Positions 49,555 through 58,576 of a stretch of 64,000 bases of DNA are shown here, in pieces. The stretch spans positions 620,001-684,000 of the forward strand of contig NZ_CP089985.1 in assembly GCF_021390155.1 (NCBI RefSeq). The letters are read 5' to 3'. The position numbers and the translations under genes were made by a program. Each line of letters begins with the position of its first letter. The first letter of the stretch is position 1. The notes under the pieces were generated by a model, which did not search any database, had not been told where the DNA came from, and saw only the letters and a program-made list of their open reading frames with translations. This DNA comes from Pseudomonas sp. HN11. GTDB taxonomy: Bacteria > Pseudomonadota > Gammaproteobacteria > Pseudomonadales > Pseudomonadaceae.

Positions 49555-50173
49555 TTACATCCGCGACGGTCAGGAGATCTATCGCAACTCCTTCGCCATT
49601 ATTCGCGCGGAAGCCAAATTGGACCGCATCCCGGCTGATTTGGAAAAACTCGCGGTGCGGGTGATTCATGCCTGCGGCATGGTCGACGCCATTGACGGCC
49701 TGCAGTTCTCGGAAGGCGCAGGCAAGGCAGGGCGCGATGCGCTGGCCGCGGGCGCGCCGATTTTGTGCGATGCGCGGATGGTCTCCGAAGGCGTAACCCG
49801 TGCGCGCCTGCCGGCCAATAACGAAGTGATCTGTACCCTGCGCGACGATAGCGTGCCGGAGCTGGCGCGCGAACTGGGCAATACCCGTTCCGCTGCAGCC
49901 CTTGAACTGTGGCGCCCGCACCTGGAGGGCAGCGTGGTCGTGATCGGCAACGCGCCGACGGCCTTGTTCTACCTGCTGGAAATGCTCGACGCTGGCGCAC
50001 CGAAACCGGCGTTGATCCTAGGATTCCCGGTCGGTTTTGTCGGCGCCGCCGAGTCCAAGGCCATGCTGGCCGCCGACAGCCGTGGCGTGCCGTTCGTGAT
50101 CATGCAGGGTCGCCTGGGCGGTAGCGCCATGGCCGCCGCTGCGGTGAATGCCCTGGCCACGGAGGTCGAGTAA
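49547..50173 (+). CDS. cobH: Precorrin-8X methylmutase CobH
   Basis: The protein has 208 residues from the ATG at 49547 ([29 protein letters not shown]). CobH motifs are [48 protein letters not shown], with the active-site His in IHACG, and [38 protein letters not shown]. It moves the C11 methyl to C12, giving hydrogenobyrinate. It is coupled by overlap to cobG (8 bases) and cobI (1 base). Confidence 0.97.
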   Translation: MIDYIRDGQEIYRNSFAIIRAEAKLDRIPADLEKLAVRVIHACGMVDAIDGLQFSEGAGKAGRDALAAGAPILCDARMVSEGVTRARLPANNEVICTLRDDSVPELARELGNTRSAAALELWRPHLEGSVVVIGNAPTALFYLLEMLDAGAPKPALILGFPVGFVGAAESKAMLAADSRGVPFVIMQGRLGGSAMAAAAVNALATEVE

Positions 50174-50904
50174 TGCCGGCAGGTGGACGTTTGATCGGCC
50201 TGGGCGTAGGCCCCGGTGATCCGGAACTGATCACCCTCAAGGCCTTGCGCCTGCTGCGCGAATCGCCGGTGGTGGCGTATTTCGTGGCCAAGGGCAAGAA
50301 GGGCAACGCCTTTGGCATCATCGAGGACCATCTGGTGCCGCAACAGACTTTGATGCCGCTGGTGTACCCGGTGACCACCGAAGTGTTGCCGGCGCCGATG
50401 TCCTACGAGCAGGTGATCAGCGATTTCTATGACGCCGCCAGTGTCGACGTCGCGGCGCATCTGGACGCCGGCCGTGATGTGGCGGTGATCTGCGAAGGTG
50501 ACCCGTTCTTCTACGGCTCTTACATGTACCTGCACGACCGCCTCGCCGAGCGCTATGAAGCGCAAGTGATTCCTGGCGTGTGTTCGATGCTCGGCGGCGC
50601 CTCGGTGCTGGGCGCGCCGTTGGTGTATCGCAATCAGAGCCTGTCGGTGCTCTCGGGCGTGTTGCCCCACGACGACCTCAGGCGCCGCCTGGCGGATGCC
50701 GACGCGGCAGTGATCATGAAGCTGGGTCGCAACTTCCCGAAAGTGCGCCAGGTGCTGGAAGAACTCGGCCTGGCCGGGCGCGCGCTGTACGTGGAGCGCG
50801 CCACCATGGCTAACCAGAAGATCGTGCCGCTGGATCAGGTGGATCCGGCCTCGTCGCCTTACTTCTCGCTGATCATCGTGCCCGGTGAACGGTGGCAAGG
50901 TTGA
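50173..50904 (+). CDS. cobI: Precorrin-2 C20-methyltransferase CobI
   Basis: The 243-residue tetrapyrrole methylase has [22 protein letters not shown] at the N-terminus, then [22 protein letters not shown], then [31 protein letters not shown]. It adds the C20 methyl from S-adenosylmethionine. The start shares one base with the cobH stop (TAATG), and its stop TGA shares one base with the cobJ ATG. Confidence 0.97.
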   Translation: MPAGGRLIGLGVGPGDPELITLKALRLLRESPVVAYFVAKGKKGNAFGIIEDHLVPQQTLMPLVYPVTTEVLPAPMSYEQVISDFYDAASVDVAAHLDAGRDVAVICEGDPFFYGSYMYLHDRLAERYEAQVIPGVCSMLGGASVLGAPLVYRNQSLSVLSGVLPHDDLRRRLADADAAVIMKLGRNFPKVRQVLEELGLAGRALYVERATMANQKIVPLDQVDPASSPYFSLIIVPGERWQG

Positions 50905-52541
50905 TGACCCCGGCGATTGTCATCCTCGGCCAGGGCAGCCTGGCGACTGCGCGCAAGATCCAGCAGGTGTACCCCGACGCGCTGATCCACGGCCTGGCCG
51001 GACGGGTTGAAGGCGCGGACCAGACCTACAGTGAATTCGGCGCGACCTTGCGTCTGCTGTATCAGCAAGGCTCGCCGCTGATTGCGCTGTGCGCGGCCGG
51101 CATCGTCATTCGTACCTTGGCGCCGCTGCTGCTGGAAAAGGGCGAGGAGCCCGCTGTGCTGGCCGTGGCCGAAGACGGCAGCGCCGTGGTGCCGTTGCTC
51201 GGCGGCCTGGGCGGTGTGAACGTGATGGCGCGCGAAATCGCCTCTGCCTTGAACGTGGCTGCCGCGATCACCACCAGTGGCGAGCTGCGTTTCGGCACTT
51301 GCCTGCTCAATCCGCCTGCGGGTTATGAGCTGGCGGATCTGGAGCTGGGCAAGCGTTTCGTCTCCGACCTGCTGGCCGGCGAAAGCGTACGCATCGAAGG
51401 TGCTGCCCCGTGGCTGGACCAGGCCAATCTGCCCCAGGATCAATTGGCGCGCCTGGCGATTCACGTGGGCAGTGCCGAGCGCATACCAGCACCCCATGAA
51501 TTGCTGATTTATCCGAAGAACGTGAGCGTAACCTGCAAGCCTGGCGCGCAATTGGCCGAGCGTGTGCGCACGGCATTGCATGAGGCCGGTATCGCCGTGC
51601 AATCCCTGGCCTGCCTGCTGGCCAGCGATACGCAGATGGCCGCAGCATCGTTGCGTGAAGCAGCGTTGGAACTGGGTGTGCCGCTGCGTTTTGCCAGCGT
51701 CACCCAGGACGCGGATATCGTCATCAATGTTGCCGAGCACCCCCTGGACTTATCGCAAGTCGGCCGCCCGCGTGGTCGCCTGGCCGTGATCGGCCTGGGC
51801 CCCGGCGCCGCCGAGTTGATGGTGCCCGCCGTGAAAGCCGAACTGGCACATTGCACCGACGTGCTTGGCTACGAAACCTACGTGCGCATGGCCGGGCCGT
51901 TCCGCGACGACCAGGTGCAACACTGCACCGACAACCGCGAAGAAATGCAGCGTGCGCGGCACGCCTTCGAGTTGGCCGCCCAAGGGCGTTCGGTCGTCGT
52001 GGTGTCGTCCGGCGATCCTGGCGTGTTCGCCATGGCGGCCGCCGTGATCGAGGCCTTGCACGAGTCCAGCGACCCGGCGTGGCATCAGGTAGATCTGGAA
52101 ATCCTGCCGGGCGTCTCTGCGTCACTTGCCACTGCCGCTCAGGCGGGTGCTCCGCTGGGCCATGACTTCTGCGTGATGTCGCTGTCGGACAACCTCAAGC
52201 CCTGGTCGATCATTGAAAAGCGCTTGGACCTCGCGTCCCAGGCTGACCTGGCCCTGGCGTTCTACAATCCGATTTCGCGCTCGCGGCCGTGGCAACTGGG
52301 GCGTGCCCTGGAAATCGTCGCGCTGCACCGCACGCCTGATACGCCGGTGGTGCTGGGCCGCGATATCGGTCGCCCGGGCCAGACCCTGCGGGTTACCACG
52401 CTTGGGCAACTGACGCCTGGGCAGGTGGACATGCGTACCATGGTGCTGATCGGCTCGTCCACGACCTGCACTTTTCCGCGTGCCGGTGGCGGTGAGTGGG
52501 TGTACACGCCGCGTTGGTACGGCGAGAAACCGGCCAGCTGA
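50904..52541 (+). CDS. cobJ: Precorrin-3B C17-methyltransferase CobJ fused to a CbiG-like N-terminus
   Basis: The protein has 545 residues from the ATG at 50904 (TGATG overlap with cobI). Residues 1-285 resemble CbiG: LCAAGIVIRTLAPLLLEKGEEPAVLAVAEDGSAVVPLLGGLGGVNVMAREIA and ASDTQMAAASLREAALELGVPLRFAS. Residues 290-545 are CobJ: LAVIGLGPGAAELMVPAVKAEL, VVVVSSGDPGVFAMAAAVIEAL and GVSASLATAAQAGAPLGHDFCVMSLSDNLKPW. CobJ methylates C17 with ring contraction. The CbiG-like half is usual in Pseudomonas CobJ and is not needed for lactone opening in the aerobic route, so its role is unclear. Confidence 0.95.
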   Translation: MTPAIVILGQGSLATARKIQQVYPDALIHGLAGRVEGADQTYSEFGATLRLLYQQGSPLIALCAAGIVIRTLAPLLLEKGEEPAVLAVAEDGSAVVPLLGGLGGVNVMAREIASALNVAAAITTSGELRFGTCLLNPPAGYELADLELGKRFVSDLLAGESVRIEGAAPWLDQANLPQDQLARLAIHVGSAERIPAPHELLIYPKNVSVTCKPGAQLAERVRTALHEAGIAVQSLACLLASDTQMAAASLREAALELGVPLRFASVTQDADIVINVAEHPLDLSQVGRPRGRLAVIGLGPGAAELMVPAVKAELAHCTDVLGYETYVRMAGPFRDDQVQHCTDNREEMQRARHAFELAAQGRSVVVVSSGDPGVFAMAAAVIEALHESSDPAWHQVDLEILPGVSASLATAAQAGAPLGHDFCVMSLSDNLKPWSIIEKRLDLASQADLALAFYNPISRSRPWQLGRALEIVALHRTPDTPVVLGRDIGRPGQTLRVTTLGQLTPGQVDMRTMVLIGSSTTCTFPRAGGGEWVYTPRWYGEKPAS

Positions 52542-52562
52542 AAACGGCCCGTAGGTTAGCGG

Positions 52563-52620
52563 AAAGCTCCGAATGATCCAGGGAATCTCCTGGCGTCATT
52601 CGGGGCTTTTTCTTTTTTTT
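52563..52620 (+). terminator. Rho-independent terminator after cobJ
   Basis: A long stem (AAAGCTCCGAATGA pairing with TCATTCGGGGCTTT, with CCAGG/CCTGG continuing toward the loop) is followed by an almost uninterrupted T-run to 52620. It lies 22 bp after the cobJ stop and ends the cobGHIJ transcript. Confidence 0.92.
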
Positions 52621-52778
52621 ACGACGAAATGTGGAAGCTTGCCAGGCACGCCACGCGATTGCTGGGTGCTGCGGTTTGACCCGTAGCGCCAAGGGATGTT
52701 TGTCGTCTGGAAAACCCTACAACCTGTGGACTAGGGTGGACATAAGCCCCGAGTTGGGGTGCTTGTGGAGAACCAAAA

Positions 52779-53558
52779 ATGGAGCGACATCACAGAAGGA
52801 TCAACAGTAAAAAACGGCGCAAGCTGATTGCCGCCTACAAGTTGCCGGGTGCACCAGGAGCGCACACGTCTGTGCCGCTGGACACCGAGGACGACTTCAA
52901 TGCAGCCGTGGTCAACAACAGCGTGATTTCGTTTGCCGACGGTCTGTCCGGGCTGAACAGGGAATACATCCGCAAGAGCTATCTGCTGGCCAGCAGCTAC
53001 GTGAGCGATGTGTTGAAACTCCAGCGCGGTACCGAGAGTTGGTACGACGAATTTATTCAGGTGATGATCAGCCTGGGTTGGCTGCCGGTGCGCAGCCGCT
53101 TTGAGCGGGTCTCACGTTCGGGCAAGGGCCTGACGGTGCAATTGGCGGCGTTGAATATGATCGCCGCGATGTTGGCCTCTACCTCATTGTCCGGGCCGTT
53201 GCTCGCCGCACTGCCGAAATTGGCGGCGGATGCATTGGCGTCGTTGAAGCAGACGCCTGCGACGTTTGAGTTGTTCAAACGCAACAGCACGGTGCACCAG
53301 GGAGGTGACTTTGGGCTGGCTTCCTGTGCTGAAACAGACGGCGAATTGATGATGGTGCTGGTGACCTACAGCACCCACGGCGTGAGCAAACAGGTAGGGC
53401 TGCCCTTCCTGGAGTGGGACAGTTCTTCATTCGAGGCCTTCAGCGGGCAGACGTGCCTGGTGCTGAACACCTCGGTAGTCAACGAGAAAACCATCCAACT
53501 GATGCGCGAAAGCGCGGGTGACAAGGTGCAACTGGCAATCGCAAAGTACCGAATCTAG
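52779..53558 (+). CDS. Conserved-looking protein of unknown function (259 residues)
   Basis: I do not recognise this gene. The start is supported by GGAG 8 bases upstream. The N-terminus is basic (RHHRRINSKKRRKL). A hydrophobic, Ala/Leu-rich segment lies at about 118-158 (TVQLAALNMIAAMLASTSLSGPLLAALPKLAADAL). The C-terminal half looks like a beta-rich domain with the pattern FGLASCAETDGELMMVLVTYSTHGVSK and NTSVVNEKTIQLMRESAGDKVQLAIAKYRI. No signal peptide is seen. Its stop codon lies in a CTAG shared with the convergent marC gene, so the two 3' ends overlap by 4 bp. Possibly a surface- or toxin-associated protein, but nothing decides this. Confidence 0.75.
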   Translation: MERHHRRINSKKRRKLIAAYKLPGAPGAHTSVPLDTEDDFNAAVVNNSVISFADGLSGLNREYIRKSYLLASSYVSDVLKLQRGTESWYDEFIQVMISLGWLPVRSRFERVSRSGKGLTVQLAALNMIAAMLASTSLSGPLLAALPKLAADALASLKQTPATFELFKRNSTVHQGGDFGLASCAETDGELMMVLVTYSTHGVSKQVGLPFLEWDSSSFEAFSGQTCLVLNTSVVNEKTIQLMRESAGDKVQLAIAKYRI

Positions 53559-54151
53559 GGTACTAGGTAGCCGCGCACGCCGGTAAAGATGATTTGCGCG
53601 GCAAGTGCGCACACGAACAACCCCATCAACCGACTGACAATCTGCAAGCCCTGGTCACCGAGAATACGTTCGATCCGGTTGGACAGGTACAGCACCACGC
53701 CCACCGTGAGGCTGGCCAGGGCGATGCTGAGGATGGCGGTGATCTTGTCATCCCAGTGTGGCTGGCTCACGCCCATCACCAGCAACGCACCGATGGTGCC
53801 GGGGCCGACGGTGAGAGGGATGGTCAGCGGTACGATGGTGACGTCTTGCTGCACATTGTCGGTCTGCACTGCCGACTTGCCCTGGGCCATGCCCAGTGCA
53901 GAAATAAACAGCACGCTGCCGGCACCAATGCGGAAGGCATCGACGGTAATGCCGAACACACTGAAAATCACCCGGCCAAACAGGTAGAGCAACACGCTCG
54001 ATACCAGGGTCGCCAACGCCACCTTCCACGCCAGACGCCGCCGCTCTTTGCTGGAGTAGCCACGGGTGAGGCTGATAAAGCAGGACAACACGAAGAACGG
54101 GCTGTAGAGCACCAGCATTTTCAGGTAGACGCTGAATAACACGTGGAGCAT
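53555..54151 (-). CDS. MarC-family integral membrane protein
   Basis: The 198-residue protein has six predicted membrane helices. The family pattern PFFVLSCFISLTRGYSSKERR, then VLLYLFGRVIFSVFGITVDAFRIGAGSVLFISALGMAQGK, then IVPLTIPLTVGPGTIGALLVMG is clear. MarC proteins have no established transport substrate; the original link to multiple antibiotic resistance was withdrawn. It is convergent with the unknown gene and upstream of nothing on its strand for 75 bp (retS). Confidence 0.93.
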   Translation of the reverse strand: MLHVLFSVYLKMLVLYSPFFVLSCFISLTRGYSSKERRRLAWKVALATLVSSVLLYLFGRVIFSVFGITVDAFRIGAGSVLFISALGMAQGKSAVQTDNVQQDVTIVPLTIPLTVGPGTIGALLVMGVSQPHWDDKITAILSIALASLTVGVVLYLSNRIERILGDQGLQIVSRLMGLFVCALAAQIIFTGVRGYLVP

Positions 54152-54226
54152 GAGGGCGGCTCGCGGTGAGTGAAGTGCGTCGAGTCTATCAGGCGCCAGA
54201 GATCATTTGTGAGACTGCATTTCAGC

Positions 54227-56998
54227 TCAGGAAGGGGCGTGTTCGGGCCGTTGCTGACGCTGCGCCACCCAGAACTCCACCAGCTCGCGCAGCTGCGACA
54301 ACTCCACCGGCTTGGCCATATGCCCATCCATTCCGGCCTGGCGCGCACGCTCTTTATGTTCCGACAGAATGTGCGCCGTCAGCGCCACCACTGGTGTGCG
54401 AATACGCTGGTGGCTGACTTCCCACGCGCGCAGTTGCTGGGTCGCCGAGAAGCCATCGAGAATCGGCATTTCACAATCCATCAGCACCAGGTCATAACGC
54501 TGGGCTTTCATCGCTTCCAGCGCCTCTTCGCCATTGCTGGCAGTGTCCGGGTTGAGGTTGAGCTTGCCGAGCATGCCACGGATCACCTTGGTGGAGATGC
54601 TGTTGTCTTCGGCCACCAGGATACGGAAATCCGTCGGCACGGTGACGGCCGCCGGGGCGTTGAGAATCGGGCGTGGTGGCACGTTGCCCTTGCTGCGCTG
54701 GGTCAGTTCGTCGGCCAGGGTGGTCTTGAGTGTGTAGCCGGCCACCGGTTTGGCGAGGATGCGCTTGATCCCGCAATTGCGCGCGATGATCTTGCTCGGC
54801 GCATTGCTGATGCCGGTGAGCATGATCAACAGGATGTCGTGGTTCAGGCTCGGGTCTTCCTTGATCTTCGCCGCCAGCTGCATGCCGGTCATGCCGGGCA
54901 TGTTCTGGTCCAGCAGCACCACGTCAAAGTAGTCACGCAGGTGCGCCTTGGTGCGTAGCAACGCCAGGGCTTCCTTGCCCGACGGCACCGCGCTGACGTT
55001 GAGGCCCCAGGCCGAGCATTGCTGCACCAGCACCTTGCGGCAGGTGTCGTTGTCGTCCACCACCAACACCCGCGCGCCTTTGAGTGGACCGTCGAGGTCG
55101 GAGGTCGGGTGTTCCAGGCGTTCCGGGTCCAACGGCAGGGTCAGCCACAAGGTGCTGCCCTGATGACTGCCGCTCTTGATACCGAACTCGCCATTCATCA
55201 GCAGGATCAACTGGCGAGCGATGACCAGGCCCAAGTGACCGTTCAGGCGGGTGGCCGAGAAGAAATTCTTGCTGTGCAGTTCGCTGTGCAGCAGGGCGTC
55301 ACGCTCGGCGGGCTCCATCGGCAGGCCGCTGTCTTGTACGGCAATGCGCAGGCGCGGCTTGGTGCTGCGGTCGTCCAGTGCGACGACGATGAGTACTTCG
55401 CCTTCGTCGGTTTTTTGCAGGGCGTTTTCCAGCAGGCTCAGCATGGCCTGGCGCAGGCGCGTTGGGTCGCCGCTGATGACGCGAGGCACCTGGGGCTGGA
55501 TAAAGCTGATCAGTTCGACGTTCTGTTGCTCGGCCTTGGCGCGGAAAATACTCAGGCAGTCTTCGATCAGCGCGTTGAGGTCGAACTGCACGTCATCCAA
55601 TTCGATCTGGCCAGATTCCAGCTTGGAGATGTCGAGGATTTCATTGATCAGCGTGAGCAGTTCATTACCGGCGCTGTGTATGGTTTGCACATAGTCGCGC
55701 TGTTTCACAGAGAGGGGCGTGCCCAGCAATAATTCGGTCATACCCAGCACGCCATTCATGGGGGTGCGGATTTCGTGGCTGATCTTGGCCAGGAACTCGG
55801 CCTTGGCGGCGATCTCGGCATTGCTCGCCGCCAGGTCGCGGCTGAGGCTGAAGCGCGCTTCGACAATCGCACGCTGGCGTTCGCCCAACGCCAGGCTCAT
55901 CAACAAGCCGCTGAGGCAGATAAACGCCAGCAGCGTGACGATCAGGCCCTGTGGCGAAACCATCGTCAGGCCCAACAGCGCCGGCAGGATGATCAACGTA
56001 CCGATGTTGAACACCACCATCGCCGCCACGAACAGGCGTGCCGGGCGGTAGCCTTTCTGCCAGTGATAGGCCGAGACGAACAGCATGCTCAAGCCGGCCA
56101 GGGCCACCAGGGCATAGGTGATGATGTTCAGTGGCAAGGTGTTGACGAACAACAGCAGCAGGCCGCACAGCACGATGAACAGGATGTCCGCCATCAACAG
56201 CTTGTTCAGCGGGTGCGCGCCCAAGGGCATGAAAAAGCGGTAGGCGAACATCAATCCGCACGGCGCGGTCAGCAGCAGAGCCAGGTAGGCGCCCGGTGTC
56301 TGGATTGCGTGCCAGTTCGGCAACCATGGGCCGATCAGATTGAGCAGCAGCGCAAGGCTGAGCATCAGCAGGCTTTCGCAGGCCGCCAGCCACAGGCTAC
56401 TGCGTGAGCGGTGGTAAGCGAAACGGGTGATGTTGTGCAGGATCAGCATCAACAGGCAGCCGAACAACAGGCCGTAGATCAGCGTCTGAGTCTGGTCAGC
56501 GGCGGCGAGTACGGCCGGCTCCAGGGTGATATAGGGGCGCAGCTCGTGTTCCGACACCAGGCGCAGGTAGACCTCTAAGGGTTTCTGACTCTGGGGCATC
56601 GCCAGCATGAAGTCACTGCTGGGTAATGGGCGCTCAGCCTGGGGTTGGCGTGTGCCGGTGCTCTGTTGTTCCACCAGGGTATCGCCGTCAAGTACATAGA
56701 GGCTCAGGTGGGACAGATCCGGGGCAAATACCCGCAGCACTTGCTCGTGCTTGCCGGGTTGCAACTTGAAACGCACCCACAACGCACCGTTCGGTTCCGC
56801 GGCGGTAATGCGGTCCAGTTCGATGGGGCTGAATTGATTGGTGTAGCGCGAGGAACGGATGTCGCTCAGTTGCAGGTCGGCCTGTTCATCAAGCAATACT
56901 GCCCAGCCACTGCCTTGCGCGGCGGCCTGGGCCGGGAGCAAGCAGAGCAGTGTCAGCAGGCTGACAGTGAAACCTATGGCGATCCTGAGCCAGCGCAC
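54227..56998 (-). CDS. retS: Hybrid sensor kinase RetS
   Basis: The 923-residue protein has a signal peptide (residues 1-28), a 7TMR-DISMED2 periplasmic sensor (about 40-160), seven membrane helices (about 180-385), a HisKA domain with SHEIRTPMNG (His near 408), an HATPase domain (about 520-630), and two receiver domains with Asp near 696 (LLDQNMPGM) and 840 (LMDCEMPIL). This is the RetS architecture. In P. aeruginosa RetS binds GacS and blocks the Gac/Rsm switch from acute to chronic behaviour. The gene order retS-purD-purH-fis agrees with P. aeruginosa from memory. The HATPase glycine boxes look degenerate, as known for RetS. Confidence 0.9.
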   Translation of the reverse strand: MRWLRIAIGFTVSLLTLLCLLPAQAAAQGSGWAVLLDEQADLQLSDIRSSRYTNQFSPIELDRITAAEPNGALWVRFKLQPGKHEQVLRVFAPDLSHLSLYVLDGDTLVEQQSTGTRQPQAERPLPSSDFMLAMPQSQKPLEVYLRLVSEHELRPYITLEPAVLAAADQTQTLIYGLLFGCLLMLILHNITRFAYHRSRSSLWLAACESLLMLSLALLLNLIGPWLPNWHAIQTPGAYLALLLTAPCGLMFAYRFFMPLGAHPLNKLLMADILFIVLCGLLLLFVNTLPLNIITYALVALAGLSMLFVSAYHWQKGYRPARLFVAAMVVFNIGTLIILPALLGLTMVSPQGLIVTLLAFICLSGLLMSLALGERQRAIVEARFSLSRDLAASNAEIAAKAEFLAKISHEIRTPMNGVLGMTELLLGTPLSVKQRDYVQTIHSAGNELLTLINEILDISKLESGQIELDDVQFDLNALIEDCLSIFRAKAEQQNVELISFIQPQVPRVISGDPTRLRQAMLSLLENALQKTDEGEVLIVVALDDRSTKPRLRIAVQDSGLPMEPAERDALLHSELHSKNFFSATRLNGHLGLVIARQLILLMNGEFGIKSGSHQGSTLWLTLPLDPERLEHPTSDLDGPLKGARVLVVDDNDTCRKVLVQQCSAWGLNVSAVPSGKEALALLRTKAHLRDYFDVVLLDQNMPGMTGMQLAAKIKEDPSLNHDILLIMLTGISNAPSKIIARNCGIKRILAKPVAGYTLKTTLADELTQRSKGNVPPRPILNAPAAVTVPTDFRILVAEDNSISTKVIRGMLGKLNLNPDTASNGEEALEAMKAQRYDLVLMDCEMPILDGFSATQQLRAWEVSHQRIRTPVVALTAHILSEHKERARQAGMDGHMAKPVELSQLRELVEFWVAQRQQRPEHAPS

Positions 56999-57098
56999 GG
57001 CGAAATCCCTTCGTAGGTTGATGCACGGTTAACTATGCGCGGGTAGGCCTGCATACGGCAAGGGCCAGAGGCCCCTGCCTAGCCGAACGGATAGCGGC

Positions 57099-58391
57099 TT
57101 ACTGGCTCTCGCCGCGCTCTCGCGCAATGGCGCGATAGCCAATGTCCTTGCGGTAGAAACAGCCTTTCCAATCGATCTTCGCGGCCAGCTTGTACGCCTG
57201 TTGCTGCGCGGCGTCGACGCTGGCGCCCATGGCAGTAGCGCACAACACACGGCCACCGGCAGTCACGACCTTGCCATCCTTGAGCGCGGTGCCCGCATGG
57301 AACACCTTGCCTTCCAGCATAGCCGCCGCGTCGAGGCCTTCAACCACGTCGCCCTTGGCGTAGTCGGCAGGGTATCCGCCGGCGGCCAGCACAATGCCGA
57401 CGCTCGGACGTGGATCCCATTGCGCTTCAACCTTGTCCAGGGCCTGGGCCAGGGCAGCTTCCACCAGCAGCACCAGGCTCGATTGCAGACGCAACATCAC
57501 CGGTTGGGTTTCCGGGTCGCCGAAGCGGCAGTTGAATTCGATGACTTTCGGGTTACCGGCTTTGTCGATCATCAGGCCGGCATACAGGAAGCCGGTGTAC
57601 ACATTGCCTTCGTCAGCCATGCCGCGCACGGTCGGCCAGATCACCTGGTCCATGACGCGCTGATGCACATCGGCGGTGACCACCGGGGCAGGGGAGTAGG
57701 CGCCCATGCCGCCGGTGTTCGGGCCGGTGTCGCCGTCGCCGACGCGTTTGTGGTCCTGGCTGGTGGCCATCGGCAAGACGTTCTTGCCGTCGACCATCAC
57801 GATAAAGCTGGCTTCTTCGCCATCGAGGAATTCCTCGATTACCACGCGCGAACCAGCGTCACCGAACGCGTTGCCGGCAAGCATGTCGCGCACGGCGTCT
57901 TCGGCTTCCTGCAGGGTCATGGCAACGATCACGCCTTTACCGGCGGCCAGGCCATCAGCCTTGATCACGATTGGCGCACCTTTTTCACGCAGGTAAGCCA
58001 GGGCCGGCTCGATCTCGGTGAAGTTCTGATAGTCGGCGGTTGGGATCTTGTGGCGAGCCAGGAAGTCCTTGGTGAATGCCTTGGAGCCTTCCAGCTGCGC
58101 TGCACCAGCGGTAGGGCCGAAGCAGTCCAGGCCACGGCTGCGGAACAGGTCCACGACGCCGGCAACCAATGGGACTTCCGGACCAACGATGGTCAGGGAA
58201 ACATTTTTTTCAGCGAAGTCGGCCAGTTGCTCAAGGGCCAGCACGTCGATAGCCACGTTCTCGCACTTGGCTTCAATGGCGGTACCGGCGTTGCCGGGTG
58301 CAACGAATACTTTCTGGACCCGCGGGTCCTGGGCAACTTTCCAGGCCAGGGCGTGTTCACGGCCACCGCTGCCAATGATAAGGACGTTCAA
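57099..58391 (-). CDS. purD: Phosphoribosylamine-glycine ligase PurD
   Basis: The 430-residue protein has an N-terminal domain MNVLIIGSGGREHALAWKVAQ, then VGPEVPLVAGVVDLFRSRGL and the ATP-grasp core APIVIKADGLAAGKGVIVA, with VIEFNCRFGDPETQPVMLRL as the metal/ATP site. It joins glycine to phosphoribosylamine in purine synthesis. It follows purH on the minus strand, 185 bp away, with palindromic repeats in the gap. Confidence 0.98.
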   Translation of the reverse strand: MNVLIIGSGGREHALAWKVAQDPRVQKVFVAPGNAGTAIEAKCENVAIDVLALEQLADFAEKNVSLTIVGPEVPLVAGVVDLFRSRGLDCFGPTAGAAQLEGSKAFTKDFLARHKIPTADYQNFTEIEPALAYLREKGAPIVIKADGLAAGKGVIVAMTLQEAEDAVRDMLAGNAFGDAGSRVVIEEFLDGEEASFIVMVDGKNVLPMATSQDHKRVGDGDTGPNTGGMGAYSPAPVVTADVHQRVMDQVIWPTVRGMADEGNVYTGFLYAGLMIDKAGNPKVIEFNCRFGDPETQPVMLRLQSSLVLLVEAALAQALDKVEAQWDPRPSVGIVLAAGGYPADYAKGDVVEGLDAAAMLEGKVFHAGTALKDGKVVTAGGRVLCATAMGASVDAAQQQAYKLAAKIDWKGCFYRKDIGYRAIARERGESQ

Positions 58392-58413
58392 GTCAGACTC
58401 CTTCGAGGGAAGT

Positions 58414-58558
58414 TAAAAGCGGCAAGCGGCAAGCGGCAAGTTAAAAGCAATCTGTATCGATCCAACTTGCGGCTTGCAGCTTTGAATTAGTGAGGCTGCA
58501 AACGAAAGCAAAAGCGACCATGGTCTGCTCTCACTTGGCGCTTGCAGCTGAAAACTTG
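58414..58558. repeat. Imperfect palindromic intergenic repeat, copy 4 of 4, with 7-bp tandem repeats
   Basis: Three perfect tandem copies of GCGGCAA (58419-58439) precede ACTTGCGGCTTGCAGCTTTG and a second unit, GCTTGCAGCTGAAAACTTGC (58540-58559). The pieces resemble the elements at 1742, 14384 and 17737. It fills most of the purH-purD gap. Confidence 0.7.
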
Positions 58559-58576
58559 CCACTCCACACCAGTGGA

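Noticed and set aside
57028..57042. TTAACTATGCGCGGG upstream of retS, resembling the giant-gene element
   Set aside because: It matches only the left nine positions, and its orientation does not fit the retS direction.
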